In this document: piece after piece, positions 58,403 through 64,000 of the stretch | How positions within the stretch are numbered: position 1 is the first letter of the stretch | How the letters are laid out: each line of letters starts with the position of its first letter | Source of the DNA: Tragulus kanchil | Lineage: Eukaryota > Chordata > Mammalia > Artiodactyla > Tragulidae | NCBI GenBank assembly: GCA_022376925.1 | Contig: JAIOJX010000026.1 | Span: 203,212,400 to 203,276,399 of the forward strand | Reading direction: 5' to 3' | DNA length: 64,000 nt | Notes under the pieces: generated by a model | What the model saw: the letters and a program-made list of their open reading frames with translations, nothing else | The model's database searches: none | What the model was told of the DNA's origin: nothing | Translations under genes and position numbers: made by a program

Positions 58403-58465
58403 CTGAGCCCAGGTCTCCTGCATTGCAGGCAGATTCTTTACCATCTGAGCCACCAGGGAAGCCCC
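58263..58465 (-). mobile_element. Bov-tA-type SINE, antisense, complete
   Basis: Clean Bov-tA: 'gtgcttagtcactcagtcat', 'actccatggactgtagcccg', 'ctccaggggatcttcccatt', 'cccaggtctcctgcattgca' and 'accatctgagccaccaggga'. A 10-bp target-site duplication aaatcatgtg is at 58253-58262 and 58466-58475. It is the least diverged Bov-tA in the window. Confidence 0.95.
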
Positions 58466-59345
58466 AAATCATGTGAAGTGCTTGCTAAATATTGATGCCT
58501 AGACTCCAATCTACTGAATCAGAATTATTGAGTTGAAAGCCTTGGGAATCTGGATTCTAATGAGATTATTGGGTAGTCTTTTTGGACACTTGAGAACTCT
58601 TTATCCAGTGTCTTAAGAGACTTTTAGATAACTAATAACAATGGAATTTCCTGAAAAGTAGGGGGGGTGCAAAGAGCTCTCATAATGCCTTCAATTAAAC
58701 TTTCATGCAGAATTGTTCAAATGTAGGTGGTGGTTCTTACAAGATATGTACCATCCACCGACATACAAATTTCTAATGAGCAATAATCAGGCCTTTTGCT
58801 TCCTTTATATTTTCAGCAAGAGCAATACAACTGTATGTAAACAAGACATACAGTCTTATGAAACTAAACATAAAGCAAGACTTAGAGTACATCAAACAAA
58901 ACTGAAAAATATTATCTGAATTTACCATAACATAATTGAAAAAAAAAAAAAACTCACTGGGATTCAGTCGGACTCAGAATGAGCCTTCACCGACTGCCTA
59001 ATTTCACTGAAGCCCAGAAGGAAACAGCAAGGTTAAGAGGACATAGCCAGTTAAGAGGGCTTAACTGGCTATTGACAAAGTCCTGTTAAGAGGACAGTGC
59101 CTATAGACTGAGTTGAAACTTCAGGTGATCCAGAAGGCTGAGTGCTAGAAAAAAATGCTGGTATATACTGAGTGTTCAATAACTGTTCGTTGCATGAAAT
59201 CTACTTGATTTTAAGTGAAAATGAAAGGGTAGAAATGATTGCCAATTGTATCCTTCCACTTGGAGCTTCCCTTATACAAAGGGTGGAAGATGATCTCATA
59301 GATTCTTAAAGTGTAGGATGGAGATCATCTCCATCAAAATCATGT

Positions 59346-59548
59346 GCTGTGCTTAGTCACTCAGTCATGCCCGACTCTGCAACTCCATGGACTGTAGCCC
59401 GCCAGCCTCCTCTGTCCATGGAATTCTTCAGCTGTACTGTAGTGGGTAGTCATTCCCTTCTCCAGGGGATCTTCCCATTCCAGGGACTGAGCCCAGGTCT
59501 CCTGCATTGCAGGCAGATTCTTTACCATCTGAGCCACCAGGGAAGCCC
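59346..59548 (-). mobile_element. Bov-tA-type SINE, duplicate
   Basis: Copy of 58263-58465 carried by D18, including the target-site duplications. Confidence 0.95.
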
Positions 59549-60284
59549 CAAATCATGTGAAGTGCTTGCTAAATATTGATGCCTAGACTCCAATCTACTG
59601 AATCAGAATTATTGAGTTGAAAGCCTTGGGAATCTGGATTCTAATGAGATTATTGGGTAGTCTTTTTTTGGACACTTGAGAACTCTTTATCCAGTGTCTT
59701 AAGAGACTTTTAGATAACTAATAACAATGGAATTTCCTGAAAAGTAGGGGGGGTGCAAAGAGCTCTCATAATGCCTTCAATTAAACTTTCATGCAGAATT
59801 GTTCAAATGTAGGTGGTGGTTCTTACAAGATATGTACCATCCACCGACATACAAATTTCTAATGAGCAATAATCAGGCCTTTTGCTTCCTTTATATTTTC
59901 AGCAAGAGCAATACAACTGTATGTAAACAAGACATACAGTCTTATGAAACTAAACATAAAGCAAGACTTAGAGTACATCAAACAAAACTGAAAAATATTA
60001 TCTGAATTTACCATAACATAATTGAAAAAAAAAAAAAACTCACTGGGATTCAGTCGGACTCAGAATGAGCCTTCACTGACTGCCTAATTTCACTGAAGCC
60101 CAGAAGGAAACAGCAAGGTTAAGAGGACATAGCCAGTTAAGAGGGCTTAACTGGCTATTGACAAAGTCCTGTTAAGAGGACAGTGCCTATAGACTGAGTT
60201 GAAACTTCAGGTGATCCAGAAGGCTGAGTGCTAGAAAAAAATGCTGGTATATACTGAGTGTTCAATAACTGTTCGTTGCATGAA

Positions 60285-61080
60285 AATAAGGACAATGATT
60301 ACATTGCTTCTCATTTTTTTTTTTTTACTAATTTATAACTTCCTCCACTCTCTATCCAGCTATTTTATTCCTATTACCCCACATATTTGCCTGAACAGTC
60401 AGAGCCTAACAAATAACAGTAATGATTTGAAAATATCCATTGGAATAAATGAAGAGACAGTCATTTTATCAGACACTATTTGTTACCATTTAGATAACTT
60501 CAAGCATTAGATCCAAGCAGAGACTCTAAAATTATTTAAATTTTAGAGAAAATAAAAATGCTTAAACCTCTAAAAAGACTGTCCTGAGAGTCTTTACTAT
60601 TCCTTCTTTCTACCCATAAGCACTGTCTGAAATTTGTCAGTTGCAAAAGAATATTTTACATGTATTATTATACGCAGTTCTAATGCCTCCTTCTATCTAG
60701 AATGCTAGCTCAGTGAAGACAGGAACTAAAAATATACTTAGTTCTTTTTATAGGCACAAATAGGTTACAGGGTTTAGGCAGCTTGCAGGTAGTTAATAAA
60801 TACCTAAATACTGGAATGAATGGCAACCAGGATTCTGGCAAAAGAAAAGCAACCAGGAAATAGTACTCATGCCAAACAGGGGCTACATGGTAAGGAGGAT
60901 GACTTAGGGAGAAACTGGTAGTTAAGTTCTCTCTCAAATAAAAAGAAAAAAAAGGATTCAGAGCCAAATTATTATTAACTCCCAAGTACTAGCCTGCCTC
61001 TGGACATGTTGTTCCTGGGGGAAAAAAAAAAGAAAGAGAAAGAAACTCTGAATGGAAGCAAGCAGATTTGAGACAAAGGT
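60285..61080. other. Unique sequence, nothing recognised
   Basis: AT-rich, with T and A homopolymers. No family or exon recognised. Confidence 0.45.
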
Positions 61081-61700
61081 ATTTGCATGTTCTTCCAGCT
61101 TCTCAGCCTTTCTCCGGTGCCTCTGCAAGCAAATGACCCTTTCCCATCCTTCCAGTGGGAAACAGGTGTCTCCTGCCAATTAGGATTTAAAAATCAACAG
61201 GAGCTTCTTAAGAGAATGATGACAAGTCTAATTGCAAGAAGCAGCTGTAGAGCCCTTGGCTACATTGGGACAGAGTTTATTAATCCCCGTTTCACTGGGT
61301 CCCTGGCACCAAGCTGGGGTCAGCTCCCTTGTCACGGGGTCGAAGCTGTAAAATGTAGGGCGAGGATTTAATGACCTGAGCCCAGTAGGACTGGTGAGAG
61401 CACCCTGCACTGATCCTGGGAGCTGGGTGCGTACAAGTCAAGCGGACACAGAGGCACTGTCAACAGCAGCCTCAGTTCAAATAGTTGTCACTGCTCTAGA
61501 ACGTGAGCTGCATGTTTACACAGTGCTCTGTGAGTTATTCAATCTCACTGTTTTTCCTGGCCTGCTGTCAGGACCCCACCTCTCATCCAGGCTAAGAATT
61601 TGGAACTTCTTAGAAGCATGGGTCTCAAAATGGTTAGTGACATTTGCTTTTGCAAACAGACCCATTCTTATTTTACATAACACCTAGTGTGAAGAGATCC
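61081..61700. other. Repeat-free, GC-balanced segment, possible conserved non-coding element
   Basis: About 600 bp without transposon text. The part near 61170-61380 combines AT-core motifs resembling homeodomain sites ('caattagg', 'gtctaattgc', 'ttattaatcc', 'tttaatgacc') with moderate GC. The 94- and 97-residue frames overlap here, but one of them (61228-61410) is on the opposite strand, and no splice or domain evidence supports coding. Confidence 0.3.
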
Positions 61701-61708
61701 AAGAAGTA

Positions 61709-61779
61709 TGGACAGGGAAGCCTGGCATGCTGCAGTCATGTGGTAGCGAAAAATCAGATTCGACTGAGTGACTGAACAA
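61709..61779 (+). mobile_element. 71-bp BovB/Bov-tA tail insertion
   Basis: 'gacagggaagcctggcatgc' to 'gagtgactgaacaac' is the extreme 3' end shared by BovB and Bov-tA. It is flanked by a 9-bp duplication, caagaagta (61700-61708 and 61780-61788), so it is a genuine but severely 5'-truncated insertion. Confidence 0.85.
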
Positions 61780-61935
61780 CAAGAAGTACAGTCATGGGAT
61801 TTGGAATTGGCAAAGTGAAATAAACAGTAAGCAAACAAAATCTAAGAGCAATTTAAAAAATCAACCAGAAGTATTAACTTGAAAGATCTTTCTAAGATTT
61901 CCTGGTGGCAGAGCCTTCTCAGATTTTCCAAGACC

Positions 61936-62218
61936 ACCCCCCCCCTTTTTTTTTAATGTTGGCCTCTTTTATTGTTTTTTTAGTTATTTGTTTTCATCCA
62001 TCTTTGTTCTTTGGCCTGTGTGGGCCTCCCATTGCAGTGGCCTCTCCCATTTCTGAGCACTGACTGTGGGCGCATGCGCTCCAGAGTGCTGGCTTGTAAT
62101 TGGACACATCGGTCCAGCTGCTCCATGGCAAGTGGTATCTTCCTGGACCATGGATCGAACCGGTGTCCCTTGCACTGCGAGGCGGACTCTCCACCCACTG
62201 GAGCACCAGGGAAGTCCA
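61936..62218 (-). mobile_element. tRNA-Glu SINE, shorter subtype, antisense
   Basis: Flanked by tccaagacc (61927-61935 and 62219-62227). Antisense box B gggatcgaacc-like text is tggatcgaacc here. Body has 'atctttgttctttggcctgt'. Near the tail it lacks the long subtype's 'ccaatagaagtggcc' but has 'agaggccaac' in the sense strand. Six overlapping frames here are SINE read-through. Confidence 0.93.
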
Positions 62219-62264
62219 TCCAAGACCCTTTAATTCATGTTTTCCAGGCTACCTATATGAAGAT

Positions 62265-62370
62265 ATAGGGAATATATGCTCATTTGCATATGGGTACAGG
62301 CTAATGTGAATATGCATGCATGCTCAGATGCATATGTGAATATGCTTATGTGCATATGCATATATGCACA
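62265..62370. repeat. ATGCATATG-rich low-complexity tract
   Basis: Irregular repetition of 'gcatatgtgaatatgc'-like units (tgcatatggg, tgaatatgca, tgcatatgtg, tgcatatgca). A degenerate simple repeat, with no regular period long enough to call a minisatellite. Confidence 0.7.
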
Positions 62371-62384
62371 AACATGGCCTCCTC

Positions 62385-62612
62385 AGGAAGCCCTCCCTCC
62401 TAGTCTTTCTGTCTGCTTCCAAAGTACATTCTTCAGAGCTGCACACTACCTCTTCTTCGAGTGCTTTCATTATTTGCATGTAGACCTGGTTCATTTTTCA
62501 CTCTAGTGCAAATTTCTAAGGATAGATATTTGCTTTAACAGTTTGTGTAGCCTTATCATCTAACTTAGAACCTGCCATATAGTAAGAGCTCAATAAATGT
62601 TTCTTTAAGCTC
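62385..62612 (+). repeat. L2 LINE 3' end, sense
   Basis: 'gaagccctccctcctagtct', then 'tagaacctgccatatagtaa' and 'gagctcaataaatgtttctt' form the classical L2 3' end. Confidence 0.78.
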
Positions 62613-63251
62613 CCACCTCTCAAGCCAAGAGGTGTGGAATCTATCTGCCAAAGCATCACTAACAACTGCCAAGGCAAACATAATGCAATCATGTGGTTCT
62701 GGTGCCATCTAAGAAGTCATTCCTTTAAAATGACAGTGAAGACAGGAAAGTCCAAGAAACATTCCTCCGGAAACACATGCAAACATTAATTCTGGAATGC
62801 CTTGGCATTCTCTCATAAGAATAGCTCAGTGAGAGCCCAGCAGGGACGAAAACGAAACCAGAGACTAACATTTGCTCATAGAAACTTAGAGACCTTAATA
62901 TAGGCACTGCTGAGAGGTTGGGGTCAAGTGGATTAACACGATGAAAAATTTTGAGCAGGAAAATTCTACAAGTCCTATGAACACATTTAAATCTGCGACA
63001 GAAATTAGTCCATAAACCAATGAAATTATTTCTAATGAATATTTACTGGACTATTACTCTGTATTACCATTTTTTCTCTCACCTATACAACCTAAAGAGA
63101 AATTAAAATTTTCTTTTGTCTTAAGCTCCTTCCAGTAAGGCAGTAAAGTATCGTATAATGAACATTAATGGGCCACAGAATGAATTGCAAAAAGTAGGGA
63201 GATGATCTTAGTATGAATGGTGAGAAACGGAATATTTTCTGCCAATTGGTC
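62613..63251. other. Unique sequence, nothing recognised
   Basis: No family or exon recognised. Confidence 0.45.
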
Positions 63252-63268
63252 AAAAAAGGATATCACAG

Positions 63269-63594
63269 GGGCTTCCCCTGGTGATCCAGTGGGTAAGTAC
63301 ACCGCCTTGCAGTGCAAGGGCCGCCGGTTCGAGCCCTGGCCTGGGAAGATCCCACGTGCCGCGGAGCGGCTGGACTGATGTGTCCAATTACCGAGCCAGA
63401 GCTCTGGAGCACATGCGCCCAGAGCCGGTGCTCTGCAACGACAGACGCCACCGCGGTGAGAGGCCCACAGGAGCCAAAGAACAAAGACGGATGAACATAG
63501 AGAAAGGAAAGACCAATAGAAGTGGCCCGCCTGCTCCCCTCCCTCCCCAACCCGACCCCTGCCCTAAATAAATAAATAAATAAATCTTTAAAAA
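63269..63594 (+). mobile_element. tRNA-Glu-derived SINE, long subtype, complete
   Basis: Exact 17-bp target-site duplication aaaaaaggatatcacag (63252-63268 and 63595-63611). tRNA head with box B ggttcgagccc, body with 'aaagaacaaagacggatgaa' and 'gaccaatagaagtggcccgc', (AAAT)n and A-tail. Together with 20988 and 40371 it is one of the best templates for a family consensus. Confidence 0.96.
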
Positions 63595-63611
63595 AAAAAA
63601 GGATATCACAG

Positions 63612-64000
63612 TCATTAGCAATGGCAGCCCTGAAGCCCTCCAGTGTGAACCAGTGAACCCTGAAGAAACTCAGGAAGAAAAGAATATCTGCTACTTGGCA
63701 GCCCTGCCCTATAGTGAGCCCTGAGGAAGCTCAGGATGTGAAAACATGATATTTTGGCCCCGGATAGGTGAGGTGCATATGAAAGAAATGGTTTCAACAA
63801 GCCCAGACTCTTGCATCTTCCCATACATAGAAAAGCTCCACTACCTTAACTTGAGATATTAGGTTTTATTTAATTACCAATCATCTTTTAATGTTCAGAC
63901 AATCTGCCCTTTGTTGCAAAAGTCCTATATAGCCTAGCTCCCCTCTTGCCTTCTGTGAGCAATTATCTCAAGGTTCCTTGAGATGCTGCCTCCCTGACTT
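63612..64000 (+). mobile_element. Possible LTR of an endogenous retrovirus, cut by the window end
   Basis: 'aagtcctatatagcctagct' gives a TATA-like box near 63926, preceded by 'caatctgccctttgttgcaa' and followed by 'gagcaattatctcaaggttc' and 'cttgagatgctgcctccctg', an LTR R/U5-like order. No viral gene is visible before the window ends. Family not identified. Confidence 0.4.

Larger units (their letters stand above)
58109..60284. repeat. Tandem duplication D18, period about 1083-1086 bp
   Basis: Copy A is 58109-59194 and copy B is 59195-60284. Copy differences are mostly homopolymers (gaaaaatgaaaggggtag versus gaaaatgaaagggtag; T5 versus T7 near 58579/59662), plus ccgactg versus ctgactg. The left end also occurs at 57032 (D17), giving three copies. 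Confidence 0.97.

Noticed and set aside
2944..60284. Tandem duplications as a new amplification system or segmental gene family
   Set aside because: Uniform ~1.1-kb period, unrelated content, triple copies at close junctions, corrupted junction filler and homopolymer-only differences all favour uncollapsed assembly overlaps.
2944..60284. CRISPR-like or satellite array
   Set aside because: There are only two (sometimes three) long copies per locus, no short repeats with spacers, and the loci are unrelated to each other.
62265..62370. Minisatellite or bacterial-like regulatory repeat
   Set aside because: Units are irregular in length and spacing; it is a degenerate ATGCATATG-rich simple tract.

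Overview
This window is non-coding nuclear DNA from a ruminant (Artiodactyla). The diagnostic signs are a degenerate BovB (RTE-clade) LINE, many Bov-tA-type SINEs, tRNA-Glu-derived SINEs, several ages of L1, and old mammalian repeats (L2, MIR, MaLR-like LTRs). I cannot name the species. The most homogeneous SINE family here has a 3' body that I do not recognise from cattle repeat families, so a ruminant other than cattle is plausible, but that is inference. I found no protein-coding exon, RNA gene, CRISPR array or prokaryote-like operon. The longest open frames are decayed L1 ORF2 or frames running through SINEs.

Layout: 1-5.2 kb holds antisense L2 with a SINE inside it, a BovB 3' fragment and an antisense L1 tail. 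5.4-11.5 kb is AT-rich, probably very old L1, with MIR and a Bov-tA. 12.1-14.8 kb has an inverted (twin-primed) L1 and Bov-tA pieces. 15-21.3 kb is mostly unique sequence with Bov-tA, an L1 tail and tRNA-Glu SINEs. 22-25 kb has an LTR-like repeat, L2, L1 and MIR. 26.7-29.4 kb has L1, Bov-tA and a SINE. 29.5-32.2 kb is the BovB element with a SINE inside it. 32.2-38.3 kb has L2 and MaLR-like LTR segments. 39-41.2 kb has L1, Bov-tA, a GT microsatellite and a SINE. 49.1-50.9 kb is a young 5'-truncated L1 with target-site duplications, followed by an old L1. 53 kb and the window end hold LTR-like segments. 61-63.6 kb has a 71-bp BovB-tail insertion, two SINEs and an L2 tail.

The strongest non-annotated signal is structural. 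Eighteen head-to-tail near-perfect duplications are spread over the window, each with a period of about 1.07-1.20 kb and each made of unrelated local sequence. In six places where junctions lie close together, the middle portion occurs three times. Several junctions carry short error-rich filler. This is what end-to-end concatenation of overlapping fragments without trimming the overlaps would give, so I read it as a draft-assembly artefact and not a biological system. About 20 kb of the window would be false duplication and the real locus would be near 44 kb. Every repeat in a duplicated part is therefore listed more than once but is probably single in the genome.
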